From Strigops habroptila (lineage: Eukaryota; Chordata; Aves; Psittaciformes; Psittacidae): a DNA stretch of 64,000 nucleotides. Position 1 is the first letter of the stretch. Each line of letters opens with the position of its first letter. This document shows, one piece after another, positions 32,901-47,900 of this stretch. The notes beneath the pieces were generated by a model. The model worked only from the letters and a program-made list of their open reading frames with translations. It had not been told where the DNA came from and made no database searches. Location of the stretch: assembly GCF_004027225.2 (NCBI RefSeq), contig NC_044277.2, forward strand, positions 138,317,057 to 138,381,056, written 5' to 3'. The translations under genes and the position numbers were made by a program.

Positions 32901-35900
32901 TGCAGATCAAAAAACATTGCAAACAGATCAGAAGCCTGATTAGCTAGTGCTGCATATAATTCTGCTCTAACTTAACCCACTCAGGAAACAGGAAAGCACA
33001 AGATAGAGTTGTACTTTCTAACTGCCTGAAAACCAAATCTAAAAATTGTCATTCTTCTGGAAAGAGAAATACAGGTCTGTACCTCTTCAAGCCTTATACA
33101 CTAAGTGACTACCAGATAATGTACTAGAAACATACACAAATTCTGTAACAGGTTTCTGAAAGTTTTCCTGAAAGAAAAAAAACAATTAAAATACAAGGGT
33201 ATACTGACACACATCCTCTGTTATCTATCTAATGTGTCTGTTTTCTCTCTTCCTGACAGTCTGATTGTGTGGTACTCTGGTATCAAAAAATGTTTTAAAA
33301 ATGCTTAAGACATGTATTTAAACATTTTAACTGTTTAAACCATACAAGCTGAAGAGTCAGTGAAAATGGTGCTGGCACTGAGTCTTCTCAGCTTTTCCTA
33401 TTACAATACCTCCAAGTTCCCTCCTTGTCTCCTTCACCTTTGGTTGACCTACTGCTGGGCAAAACAAAGTGTATTTCCATGTCTAGTTTGGAGCAATGCA
33501 TATGGTGAATAAACAGATGGTATACAAGTGGCTAAGTGACCAGTCACTACTGCTGTTTCCATGATGCAAGCTCAACAGTACGCGACAGCTCAGCCAATTA
33601 TGTATGAACACTCTCTCACAACCAACTCTTCCACTGAGATGTAATTTTACAGAAAACCTGATGATTTCATATCTCTGAAACCTGTCCTCCTTTGACAGAT
33701 TTAGCTGAAGGGGATCAACCAAGAAAAGATGCATGTACAACCAGCAGGATTGCATAAGCGTAGTTTTCAGAGTCAAGTGGGCCCATTCTGCCCTTTTTCC
33801 TACATAAAAACTACTAAGCAGTAGTTGCACTGTGATGAAACAGTCCACAGACAGCAGCCCCTATAAGTCAGGAGCCTTTCAAGAAGTTGGGGATATTCTA
33901 CAAATATTCAGGATTTGCTTTGTTCCCCTTGAAAGATTCAGGGACTCAGACAGGGACTCAGGAAAAACAAACCAACCACCCCACTCACAAAAACAGGTGG
34001 CATAAAGCAACAACAGAAGTTCTGGACTTACCTTTTATTCCCACTGGTATTTTTTATGTTCAGGATCAAACAATTCCCATACTCATGTATACTCTAGTAA
34101 AGCTTTTAGAAACCCTATGCCCTTCAGAGTAGCATACAATTGTATTAAGCACATAAAAAGTAACTTTAAACTTGTAATAATACATTTAATAAAATACTTG
34201 GAATTCATTATAGAAATTCTTTCACTGCACAGTAAAGAGCAAAAATTAAATTCAAGTTCCTCAAAAGTAACAAGTCAATGCAGATTTACAAACCACATAT
34301 GCCAATTTTTTTTGAGACACATTTTAAGAAATACAAGTACAGCTATTAGCTGCTAAACACAAGACCATAGTTAGAAAACCCGTGAGTAATTATAGCTACC
34401 TCAGGTTAGCTCTGGTTACTTTGGCATTCTCAGTACTCATGGCAAGAGCCTTCCACTGTGCAGTTTTGGCCATTTCGTCTGATATGTTTACAATTGAGGG
34501 ATCAGTGCTAAAGAACAAACATACTTTCTGGTTAGTATTCCATACCTTGCAACATCATCATACTTACTGTCACTCATCATTTACATCAGTTGTGCCTTCT
34601 TTCAATATTTACGCAGCCACAAGTTGAGTTTGTATCTTACAAATGCAGTTGCACAAAAATGTGAAAATCTAACTCACTAGCACTGCCTTAATCACATAGC
34701 ATCTTTAAACAGTTTTTCACATAGATACCACTAAAACATTGAGAATACTTGAGAGACACAGGTAATTTAGAAATGAGGTAACGTCAGAAAATTATTTAAT
34801 ATGCTTAGAACTAATGAGATTAATCACACTGTTCTGCCAAGGCTTTCATAAATCAGAATAATTTTAAGTTGCTCCCAGGAAATAATCAAGGGTGAAGGAG
34901 CAGATGTTAATAACATTTTGAAACTGGTAACCCAGTTGAGATTTAAAACTAATGAAGAGCCCAAATTATCTAGACAGATCTCAAGTTGGTTTTTTTCCTG
35001 CAGAGCCTTACTAGACAATTTTCAAGTTTTTTTGCCACCAACCCCCAAGTCCTGCAGAAGTTCACCCTCTCAGATGGTAGGCTTTCAAAACCTATTTCTC
35101 CCTTTGCCCTCCACACATTTATATGTACAGTGGACTTAGGTGTTGTCTGTAGGTATGTTTTTTGGTTTGTTCCATATTTAAGCTTCAGAATGTACACAAG
35201 AGTACCTGTAAGAGTTCTTCAAACTGCCCAGAAATGTTTCAAAGCCATTTTTCCTCAGGAATCCCCACAAGATGCAAGACAGTGAAATATATAGCAAATA
35301 CATGCATTACAGAGAGAACAATTAGCAACTCAAAGTTTTTTGAAAAAGCTTTAGCATTTAGCATTTTCATTTGAGTTGCTAAAGTCTGATTAAGCCTACT
35401 CCTAGAGTAGACACTAGCACTTGGCAGGAGTATGTGCCTAAATCCAAAAATTTGCCTGTTCCCAACTTGGATCAGAGTAGAACTGATACTACTCTAGATC
35501 TGTACGAAAGCCTATTTTTAACCTAGGAACCCTTAGTATTAGAGAGGCAAAAAAAGCTGGCAAGCTATAGAATCATAGAATAGTTAGGGTTGGAAAGGAC
35601 CTTAAGACCATCTAGTTCCAAACCCCCTGCCATGGGCAGGGACACCTCGCACTAAACCATGTTGCCCAAGGCTCTGTCCAACCTGGCCTTGAACACTGCC
35701 AGGGATGGAGCATTCACAACTTCCTATCTGTCACATCTTCTGGGTGCGTTGAACTGCTGTAGAATTAAGCTGATTCACATGACTGAAGTGCTGCAATGGA
35801 TGGCTACAGGATCTTCAGAAGGGATAGGAGAGGAAAAAGAGGTGGTGAGGTTGCGCTGTATGTCAGGGAGTGCATCGACTGCCTCAAATTTAATTTTGTG

Positions 35901-38900
35901 AGTGAGAAAGCTGAATGTTTCGGGGTGAAGATGAGGGGGAAGGCCAACCGAGCAGATATCCTGGTAGGTGTCTGTTAAGAGACCGCCCAAGCAGGATAAA
36001 GCAGTAAGGTAGGTACGTACATTTGAGTGCTGCAGGAACTTGCCATCCACAAAATTCCAGCACTTCCATCTCTGGAAGCAAACCAGTAACTCTGTCCTCT
36101 CATCTACTTTCAGAAAATGACTTCTTCAACTAAAACCAGCTGCTTGTAAAGGGTTGTTTGGGTTTTTTTATATCACAGAAATTACAGACTTCAGCCCTCA
36201 CTTAAGTAAACCACTGAAGAACTGCACACTTAGACTCTGAAAAATCCTAGTGGCTGGTAAACACATGGCTCAACTGATGCTATTAGTTGCTTAATACTGA
36301 GTATTTCATGCACAGCAACACACAAATATTCCATGAAAACTGACCAAGGAAGCTTCTTCAACTTGAGTACAGCTGGTCGAAATTGAGTCATCTGATCTGT
36401 TCAAGATGGTCATGTAAATTTACAATTAAGATGCAGTTTGAAAGAAAAATGCAACATAAAAATGCTACTACAGCACCATGAAATAAACCTTCATACTTCC
36501 TAATCATGGCTGAGTTACAAGCTTCGGGGAAAAAAAAAAATTCAACTCATACACAATCAACTTACTAGAAAGCGATTACAGCACATGATACAAAACTCTT
36601 AAAAGACCAACATTTTTTTTATACCTGTATTTTAGTTTTTTTACAGGAAATTCCAAATTTGCTTCTCCATATGCAAGGTGTACACTTTCATTGTCCCCTG
36701 TCTGAAGCATTCTCTCTGCCTCCTGTAAATTCCAAGTAAAAAAATGTATAAAATTACTTAAGTAGCAGAAATCAAAGTAGTATCTCATGCTGACAGTTCA
36801 TCTCAGTAGGGCTAAGGGCCATTTCCCTGTAGGTCCTGAAGTTGAATGCAGGAGATGTAGTTTAAGACCTTTTTTCTTAGAAGTGTTTTATCCAGGGAGG
36901 AGGATGGGGGAGTGGGGAAGAAGGGTGTTATGAGTTTTGTAAGAAATTCAGTTAGCTGGTGTACAGTTAGCTGAGACTTCTACGGGGAAGTTACACAAGC
37001 TATATTACCATATTCTTTGTAACTAGCAGTTGATTTTAACTATGGCTCTGCAAACGTACACGAGCAAGATGCCCTTACTATGATGAAAAGTTCTGTGATT
37101 AAGTGCAGCAGGGTAAAGATCCCTACTCCACCTCTTTTCTCTCCCTCTCCCTTTTCTCTCCTCTCACCTGATGAAGGACAAAGTAACCAACATTTTGTGC
37201 TAAAACTGCTTCTTTCTACTTTGCTTGCTAATTTAAATCACAAATAAGAGTCACAGTTCATAACAGCATCATTGAAACAGTGACTATTCCTTAACTTGAT
37301 TGCCAGGAATAGTTCCTCAAGCACTAAATCTCATTTAGTATGAAGTTTCAAAGTATGTATTTGGCATATAAGGTCATATGCTCAGGCCACTTAAAATTCT
37401 TAAGTCTCATTGAGTATTTTCTAATAACTTGCACATGCTTAGTTTGATTGTTTTCACACTTACTGCTTTCTCTTTTTTCTTTTTGTCATCTTCTTTCTTC
37501 TTTTTACTTTCTGGCATAAGATCATCAAGCCAGCTAAGCTCTCTTTTGGTGAAACATAAATCCATGAGCTTGCGAACGAACACTAATGCTAGAACCTTAA
37601 GGGAACCATAATGGAATCATTTATATTAAACTATTTAAATGAACAAAAATGCACAAACACTTTCAGTACTTCCAGAATCTTTAACTTTTTTGTAGTACTA
37701 CTTTTATCTTACCACAAAGATAAATAATTTCCACCTTCAATAGCTATTCACAACTGAATTGTTTGTTTTCAGGAAATGAAAAGTCCTTGTGTTTCAAAAG
37801 TGAAAAACTAGTACTACAGGTTCTTTTCTTTCCCACTTCCTTCTCTCTCAAGGCAGCAAATACATTTTGAAAAGATCCTGGATGATGCACACACTCTTAG
37901 AAAACTATTAACTTGTAAAACAGGAAACTTACCATCATAGGGAAAACAACAGCAGCTGCAGAGGCTTTAATCACCCACAACAGAACTAGACAAGTGAGCT
38001 GAACAACTGTAAAAATATGGACTTTCCAGAGTGGCACATAACGTAGATAAATCAGGTCGGGCTGATGTTTGGCGGGCATTCCAAACAGTTTTATACGGTC
38101 AAAAAACTGTATTGAAGAATAAAACCAACCTTCAGTTACTTATTTTCTTCCCTCCAGAAGGAAATAAACATGCTTAGGGGACTCTAGAAACGTAAGTTAA
38201 TCCCAAATAAAATACTCATTCAAGTGGGTGGATGTTGGTGCCATTTTGTTTTGTTGTGTTTCTCCCCACCCCATTACCATTACAAAATTTCAAGTTATTT
38301 CAGAAAATCTGTTGCTCAGCTACCCTACTGAAAGAATAAATGCAAAAGAACTGAGAAATGAAGGCACGACATGGTAGGAACCAATATCTGAACATGACAT
38401 TCAGTAAATTATTCTACATATTATTCAGACAATATGGGCTAACTTGATTGTTGTTCACATAAAGTAATGTGTCATTTAGTGTTAAACAAAAGCAAACTGC
38501 TCATTAAAATCAGACTTTACCTGAATGCCTTTTAATGAAGATACTCCCATGTAAAGAAAGACACCATACAAAACTGGCATTGGAATAAACTGGGAAGGAA
38601 AAAACACCCACACAGTTACTTGTGGAATTAACAGAGCATAACACTGCAATCCATATTAGTGAAAGACATGGACCAAGTTACCTCTGAATTTGTATTTATG
38701 TAAGTGAATTCTGTAAAAGCTGAGACTTTCTTTATAGAGAAAACATATGCATCGAGCAGCTTACAACTGCTATGCCTTACTGTGTTCAGACCTTTACATA
38801 CTTTAACACATACAAATGGTCAACTACTAAGAATTTATATGTGGCTCTAATTATTAAACTATAGCTGTGTCTCCATCTTCCCATTATCTAAACTTAAACA

Positions 38901-41900
38901 GTCACTAGAAGCTACCTTTTTGTGAAATGACTCGTGATCTGCCTTTGAACAGTTTTAGAAAGTTCTTTAAAGGTATGAGCAGTTATGCAATATCTGCTAT
39001 TTTATGGTATATCTGCTATTTTGCAGATTTTTTCATTTCTGCTTTTAACTACTGGATTTGAAACAACTAAGCACAAGTTGAATGGATTTTACTCAAATCT
39101 GAGTGAAAAGCCAATTGAACTGATTGGTTTTCTTCCAATGAAGTCTTTGGAAGGGCACTATAGATATAAATTAAGAGACAAAGTGTAAACTGAGGTCACA
39201 ATACAACCTGCAATATCTATCACACCGTGACAATGCATAAAATAATCTTGACACGTTAAATAAAGGAAGTTTGATAAGCTGAGATAAGAATGAGAAGTGA
39301 ACAATGTCATTTCTGATGATCACTTTTTAAACCAGAAGAGTTTGCTGCTTCTGCTATATTACTTCTGCTCAAGTAACTTTGTAACCTTATCAGACTCCTC
39401 CTCTCTCTCTCTCTCCTCCCATTTACATACTCACATGAAAACTACAGAAGGAACTAAAGAAACTAAAGAATAGCTGGCAAGAAAATCAGGCAGTATGGAA
39501 AAAGGCAGCTTTCTTCACTACTCACTACATTTCTAGCTTGCTCAGCTTTCATTTTCTTACACGTTCCCCCTCTGTTTTTACTCAATTAACATCTGTTGTT
39601 AAAAAAGCAAATTGAGAATGAGTCCAGGCATGCTTCAATTAACATAATAAAACTTCCGAACATTATGAAATGCTAAGTCCCAATATCAGAATCAAAAGCA
39701 CAAAGAAATATTTTGGAAAAAACTGTCTTTTACCTTTAACACCGAGGTCATGAATACTGACAGCCCCATCAGGACAAAAATCATCAATCCTGTCACTCGC
39801 TGCTCCCGGATTCCCAAAAACTTTGGTTGCTCTCCTGGTGCTGAGCATTCAGATTCAACTTTCAGGCTGTTAACATGACTTATAGACAGGACAGTTGCAG
39901 CAACAAACCACGGTAAGCCCATGATAGAACATACCCCCAACATAACACCAACCATGAGCAGATCAAGATGATAGCCACAGCCTTTCTGTGAAATTAAGCA
40001 AACAAATAATTTTATAAACTTTCTATTTATAGGATAAAATACTTATGATTTGGCTGGTAAATAACAGATAACTACAAAAGTTGAATACTTTGAGAGTGTC
40101 CACAAAATTATTTGTTCTTTATTAGTTAATATACACATTTATTAAGTAGCTGTTGGTTTCACAGACTTGTAGAATGAATCTGATTTAAAATAAACTTGAC
40201 TTACACAACATCAGAGCTTTGTGAAAATCACTTTTACCTTCAGCTTATGCTCTTTCCTGTTTATAATAACAGCTGTTATTTGTTGATCCATGAAAATGAG
40301 AATGGTACAGAGTAAAGCAGGAACAGCAGCTATCAAAAGTGTCCACCAAGGATTGCTTCCAAGAGGATCCATGAACCATCCTCGGTCTTTTAGGGTGGGC
40401 TGAAAAAACAAAGATCCACAACAAGAATTAAATGGCTAAAATAAGATGGAGATATTTTGCTACAAACAGCTGCAATGAACAGATCAAGAGTCTCTTAAAT
40501 ATATGTTTAGATTTTTTTCCAATGGCTTTGACCAAAAGACTGATTGAGCTGTGACATGTGAACATCGCATTTATATGGAATAGAATCCGTTCCATTCCTT
40601 CATTTTTGCACATTTGCACAAAAGAATGCTTCCTTTTCAGTGATACTATAAAGTACAATGTCTTCTATCAGATGAGACATACATCCCAAACAGAAACGAG
40701 AGGTTACTTCATCAACTACTTTAAGTAAAAAAAGATAAATTTCTGTCTCTATACAATTCTGCCATGCCACTGTCCATACAACTGCAAGCATGTGAAAAGT
40801 TATGTTTTTTAAAAGGTTGTATTTCTTACTTCAAATTTCTCTGGAACATGAAGCTTAGGAGAAGGTACTCCTACAAGATAGTCAATCAAAACCATTATTA
40901 CTATGGTCAGAAATACTGCAAAGTCACTGATGGTAGATCGCACCTATAAAGAAGAAACTTCAGTTAACTCTTGCTTTTTCATCATTGTAATTTGCATGTA
41001 TAGAAAGACAATTTTCTGCCCTATGAAAACTGAAGTCTATTTATATTATACTACACCACTGAACATTACATATACTTTCTCTTTTTATTTTAAAATGTAA
41101 GCTGCCTGCCACCACAGCATGAAGTTGCAGAAGGTAACTATTCTGTACAAGTGTTCATCCCACTATCTCATTTTAAAGTGACCTACTGCAAGCAGTGAAT
41201 TACTTACAATAATTCCTTCCTCATCTTCCTGTCCCCTCAACCCTACTAGGATGCTGGGCCATCACAGCTAGTGTCTTGTAGCTTGGTTCAATAACAGCAC
41301 TGAATCGTTCCAAAGTCAATATTCATATATTTGATGTTTTAACAGACAGGAAAGGGATAATTTGTAACAGATTCAGGTTATCAGAGGTGACTTTATTGAA
41401 CATTAGGAACACATAGTAGGGATGGGCTGAGGTTTACAAAGTATCTAACCACTTTATTTTGGCTAGCAGAAATAAGTTGTGTAAATCACTCCAGGGATAA
41501 TCATTATATTAGCCTCTATTAGAAATAACAATCCCCTGAAGAACTACTCAGAACCCTTCAAATGTCAGCAGTTTGGGGAAAGCAATAAATTGTTCTCTAC
41601 AGCTAGGTGAGGAAAACCTAGCAGCAGTATTCTCTCTCCAAATGGTACCTGGCAATACCCAATAACCCAGGGAGACAGACTGCTTTAGATCTTCTAATGT
41701 TTGTAACATCTTGTTAGCACCATAGGGAAGTAGAGAGTAGGCACCGGATCTTCTGCAGCCAATTTCTTTCCTCTAATGTCTTCATTTTTGAAATAATCAG
41801 TTAATTTTATTGTTTAAAGTTTGGGTTGTTTTTGGGTTTGTCTTAAAAGAAATCTCTCAATACAAATTTCTGAAGCAAAACAGAAAATTCAACTTCTCTA

Positions 41901-44900
41901 AGTTATACTAACGTGTTTAGCACAAGATAAAAATAGTCTAATCAGAATTACCTTAGTCGGGAAATAGCGTTTGGTCTTGAATTGCTTAAGGAAAGAGGAG
42001 AGGAAAAATGTTGTAAAGAATAATATGACAGACCAGAAGAGAACATCTGGAATATATGGTCCGTGATGGCCACAAGCTGATCCATGAAACACACCATGCA
42101 TTTCTAAACATTCCTGCAAAGAGAAAAAACTTCTTAAATTTCTATAGTTTATTCATTTAGTACATTCGAGCTACCTTGTAGTTTTTGATACAAAACACAT
42201 TTGAGAACTTCTACAATCCCAAAAAGGGGGTTCTTTCCTTCATCCTCCTGAAATGCCAAAAATGTATGCTGTCTATTCCAGCAGAGCCATAGTAACAATC
42301 ACTGATTATTTTGGGATGCCAAAATGCTGGAAGATACCAGAGAGGAAACAGCTTCTTTATATTCAACTCATTTCTATTTCTCAAGGCATTGCAAAATTGA
42401 ATGTATAAATAAAGACTGAGAACTAAGCCCATGAAAAGCAGACTATCAACATCAACTTTCAAGCTAGTGAACATAAAAAAAAGGATCTCTTCAGTTTCTC
42501 CCATCTTTATTCTTGACTTTTTTCTGTCCTGATGCAGTTAAGGAAGAAAACCAGACTCTTACAAAATCAGATTTATCCAACGGTATGAAGAAAAAGTAGA
42601 AAAGCATCGTAAATTATTTGAATACAAAAGAAAACAAAGTCAGACGATCCCTATAGAAAAGGCTTACTGAAATGCAAAGTAAAGAATGCAAGTAGACACA
42701 CAGACTATGAAGCAAACAACAATAAATTGAGTAAGCAGCACTGTCACAACCTAGTCTATAAAACAGGTTACTTTATCAAAAATTCAACTGACGACAAAAA
42801 TTCATTCTGTTAACAATGTACTTTGATTATAAGCACCACCAAATCCTGGATCAGTTCTGTATCTCTGGGAAGACTAACGATGCTTAAGAGAATGAAAAAG
42901 TAATAAATATAAGAAAAATATAAAAACTAAGTTTGAGGGAAACTGCCATCCTATGTGATTATGGTAGAGCAGGAGACATTGGTCGTACATAGAAAACACC
43001 GCAGCTAAGCCTCAAGTAATGCATTGAGATTTTTCACAGTACTTTTGCTGTGCCTGCTTCCAGTGTGAATGTCTAGGCTCAGACACAAGCAGAGCCCATA
43101 CCTGGCTATCTACTGCCATTTTAGCTAGCCTAAGATGGCCAAATTAGGCACACAGACTTAAGAAACATAATACAATTTATAGTAGATTCAAATCTTTCAA
43201 GTGGAAGATAAGTGGAAACCAGATGCCAGGTATGCAAAGTGGCTGTATACAGCTGTGTGCAGGCAACTGAATCCTACCCAAGGAACTACTGATCAGCAAA
43301 AATGTTCACTCCCTAAAAGCCTTCAGTATCACTTCCACACGATAACTTCCCTTCTCTAGATATTGGTACGCAATATCCAGTTCAGAAGGTAATGCTTTCA
43401 AGCCTATTCCTTCAAACAGTTCTTCCATTTCTTTTAACCTTCCATTTTCCAAGTAATTATTTTCTTCCAATCAATATTTAGGTAGTTTCTTTGATTCTGT
43501 TGTAGTTTTATACCAATGTCTAACAAATAAAAAGTGTTTGCTACCGCATTTTAACTGCAGATTCCACCTATATCTTCTTAAAAATATTTGTTCACTCTTT
43601 CCAGGAAATTGAGGGAAGCAATTTCTTGTTTATTTATGTCATCATATTCATTGGCATTCACAAAGAAGACTATTCTGCCTACCAGGATTAAAGTGGTTAC
43701 CTCAATCAGACGTTTATGATATTACTGCATATTATGATATTTAGCATTTACTGCCATGGACGCACTGATCCAAATGACTACAATGACTGCTTAAAGCATT
43801 ATGGGAGGAATAAAAGATTTCAAAAACACAGATTTGAAGACAACAGTCCAGGTTGATGAAAGATGAAAAATAATAATCAAGAGTGGTACTGTGTATTTAG
43901 TTTTATACATACATACACACACACATATACAGCTTTTAGATACTCACAGGAACTGTAAGATTACTCCATGCTATACTTTCCACAGACTTATTCATATTCC
44001 TCCACACCCACAAAGTTTCATTGCTGGGATTCTCAGGCGCAGCACACACACATCTGAAGGGAATTAAAAAACAATGTACATGCTTCTAAGCTGTATGTGC
44101 CAAAATGCAGTGATGTGCAGTAATTTCAAACATCCTGAAAAGTTTAAACCACAGTTTATCCCAACCTTTATGAAAGAAGCAGAGTATAAGGCTCCTCCTT
44201 ACATGACATGAATTAGGATTATTGGGAGTGTGGGGGAAATGAATCAAACAGGCAACTGCTCAGGAGGTTTAACAGATTGGACAAAAAACCCAAACTATGT
44301 ATTTTAAAGAATTAGAAGCAGGCAAGACGTTGACTTAATTATTTGGCTGTTCTGCCAGTTTCTATATAGAATGACACCCGATAATAAAATAAAATAGATA
44401 ATATATGCTGACTTCTACATATTGTGAATAAAAAGTTAAAAACTCGAATGATACGACTTTCCAACAACCCTACACTAACATATTGTGTTCTTTCTAAAAA
44501 TTTCTATACAATTAGATTAACTTGGCACAAATAGTTTTCTATGACAGTGTACAAATTAAGGTTTTTAGATTTCTATACAGCATTAACAGCCCACAATGAC
44601 TCAAACTTCAATTAGCCCTCCAGTACACCAACATACAACAGATTGAAACCATTTCATTTAGAATACTGGTGCAGATGACTCAGTTTCAGCAGCTCCTTTT
44701 CAAACCAGACCTGTCATTATCCTCTAGAAGTTTCTGATTCTTTTCTAAAACGTTGGTAGTTAGCCATTTATCTTGCATTTGGCATGCTTTCTGATCTACA
44801 CATGACAAAACTGGTCACCATGAAGTAAAGACACCATTCCTGAGTATGTAGTGGGGTAACTGAAGATAGAAATGCATAAACTGCTCAGATTTAAAGCAAC

Positions 44901-47900
44901 TGCATACATGCATTTTTTAGTAGGTTTTTGTACAACTAAAACTGCCCCTCCCTACTACAGTGGTTTGCAAATTTGGACTGCAGGATGCTTTCTGTCAGAC
45001 GGGCTGACAGAAGTACACATCAGTTAAAAACAAAAAAAACCCAAACAACAAAAAACATGCAACACATTGAAGACTGATTTAATGGGATGTTTACAAATAA
45101 AGCTATTTAAGTACACCAAACAGTAAGTTTAACACATAAACATTTATGTAGAAGAGAAACAGAAAGTAAGCAAGAAATGTGCCTCCTTTTCCTATGAGAT
45201 TCATCAAGATACTGAAAACCCAAGAACCATGGAAGGGCAAACTTGTAGTGTGAAGGTAAAGAAGGAAAAAACACTACACATGCATGGGGAGGTTTGGAAC
45301 TAAATGATCTTTAAGGTCCCTTCAAATCCACACCATTCTATGACTCTACAAATATACTTTCCTTCCTAACTGAATCCTAAAGTAACAGCAAAAGGAAATA
45401 GGAGAAGATTGGAAAGCAGTCATTCCTATAAGGTAGTTGCAAACAGAGTAATTTATATGGCTATTTATAGCATGTGAAAGTTGCAGAAGCTCTCCATGCC
45501 TCAGCTACCTGGAAATAATCCTCACCCAGGTCAGATAAACTATCACGATTTCTAGAAGTGGGAAGGTAGAATTCTTGTTCTCATCTAATCTCCAGGCTGA
45601 CCTTTAATAAAGGTGCAATTTAAAGCAGGCATTGTCACAGCCTCTCATCTCTTCCAACCACCCATAGCTAACACAGAAAATTCACTCCACAGCATCCTGA
45701 ATAGAAATTTTTCTGAGGTTTCTCATGCCCGTACCACCCCCAGCATTCCTTCTACCCTTCCCAGGAGAGGCACACATTGCAGTTTAGTAAATGGTAAGTC
45801 TCCATACTACAAACATCTTCCTTATGTATTTTACTAACAGATAGAAATGTGGTACTTACGAATATAAAGTCAGTTTACTCAAGTCATTGTGCATATTGAA
45901 GGCATACAGTTCTCCCAAATGAAAAAGCTTTTCCAATGCCTCATAAATAAATATGATGCATATAAGTGCTGCAAAAGCTTCCTCAGTAAATCGAGTGATG
46001 TAACACACAAGGCTGCTGGCATCTGTGGCTACAAGCACTATGCATAAAAATGCAGTCCACAGACCAATGCTAGTTCGCAGGGAGAGGTAGGAAAGATCGT
46101 AATCCCTGTGTGAAGACAGAAACAGAAGTATTAACTGAGGCAAAAGTCACTTATACTAAATCCTATTTGAAAACAGTACTGAGGCCAAACTCTAGAGATA
46201 GTCACCACTTTCCTCATCCTTGATGTTAGATCTGAAGGAAGCAGAAACTTTTCTGTCTCCTCTTCCACCAATCAAAGCAACACTGCAACGTGTTTCTAGG
46301 ATTGAGGGTGCAACTACCTAGCTTGGGAAGCATCATGGGAATGATCTTTTTGGACCTACCTAGATGTTTTCTCCTAGAAGGCAGATCAATCCCTCTTTAT
46401 CCCCGCAGAACCAAAGCCAACATCTCCACACAGTCAGAATGTAACTTTTATTTAAGTCCTAGCCACCTCTTATCACAGAGTTTCTCAGCAAGGCTCACCA
46501 GTTCCTTACAGCTTCGCGAAACCACATCCATCTCTCAGTCTCTTTCCGCTGCATTTGTATCTTCATGGATGTACACTTTTAACACACATCTGCTTTCAAT
46601 TAAAGCTACTGTAACAGGCTAGAAAGTCAGAAAGTGCATCAAGGGAATACAAACATCACTTACCTGCAAAATTTAAATAATATTTTTTCAAATACTAGAA
46701 CTGGTCCGGTGCTCCCCAAAATAGTAAGAGGTTGCCCAGCAAAGAGAGAATAGGCAATCCCAGTTAATGAGGCTCCAAAGAGAGACTCTATTGCACTCTG
46801 TTTGGGGGAAAAGAAACTGCTGTAACTATGCTGCCTTTCAGGTTAGCGTTTAGCATCACGTCTGCATAAACACAGTTTTAAGATGCATTAACTTAGAAAC
46901 AAGGTGTAAAAACATTGCAATTAATATTGATGTTTGAGACAAAAATAACAACACAGTTTTGCAGTTACAATACCATGGACAAAATATTTTGCAAACTTCA
47001 TTCCCTGAGAAACATAAAGCCATCCAAAACCATGAGAACAAGTTACTAGTCCTGTCAGCTATGGAGGAAAAACATACCAACAATTACTACAAATTGGGGG
47101 GTGGAGGAAGTTACTCAACATGTAGTTTACAGAAAGAATAATCTGTCTCTGCAAAGAAAATAGACAAATATATTGCAACATACCTGTACCAAAACCTGCA
47201 TCAGTCAACCAAGCATTACAAAAGAAAGAAATTGACAGGTGGAGGTGCAGGGGAAGCTACTGAACAATACTGGTTTATGCATACATGACACCAAAAATAG
47301 ATGAGCAGTAAAACAATGTCCCACCTGGTAATGCATTTCTTTTCATTGAAGTAAGATACCTACTTCAGCTCTTGAATTAGGTGTTTTATTATAACACTTT
47401 TCTGCTAAAAAGAAGTTACGCTGCACCTCAAGACAGAGGGGCAGGACTTTTTAGATGCTAAAATGATACGAAAATTACTTGAAAATAGTTAAATACACCA
47501 TTTTTAATTATGAAAAGTCATGGACTACAGATTAAAGGGTTCCTGGTGGAATTTTTCAGTGTTTGCTATTTTGCAATTACAAAACCCTAAGAAAACAGTA
47601 TTTGTGCAAAGTTAAGCTCCAAATCAGGAAAGATCTAAAACTGGGCAAAATGGTTTGCTGTACCAGGGCTATTAAAAGTGAAAACATAATTCCTCTGCTA
47701 ATTACATTAGGAAAAAAAAAATAATATCCATATAATCACAGTCTCTTATTCTACTACCTGTGAATTAGTGCTTTTGGTCAGTCAATGCATTAACCTTGGG
47801 GTTCTCGATCAGGGTGGCAGGGACAGGAGTACTGTGGAGGTGATGACCTCTGAGAATGTGAGGGAAGGTTTCAAAGACAAACTGTGTACCTTACAGTGTC

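Noticed and set aside
33483..33848. 121-codon minus-strand frame before the last SLC4A7 exon
   Set aside because: No homology recognised and flanking exons join in frame without it.
42211..42504. 97-codon hydrophobic minus-strand frame just upstream of an SLC4A7 membrane exon
   Set aside because: The exon has its acceptor at 42115-42114 and joins 44053 in the right phase; the frame matches nothing in the SLC4 family.
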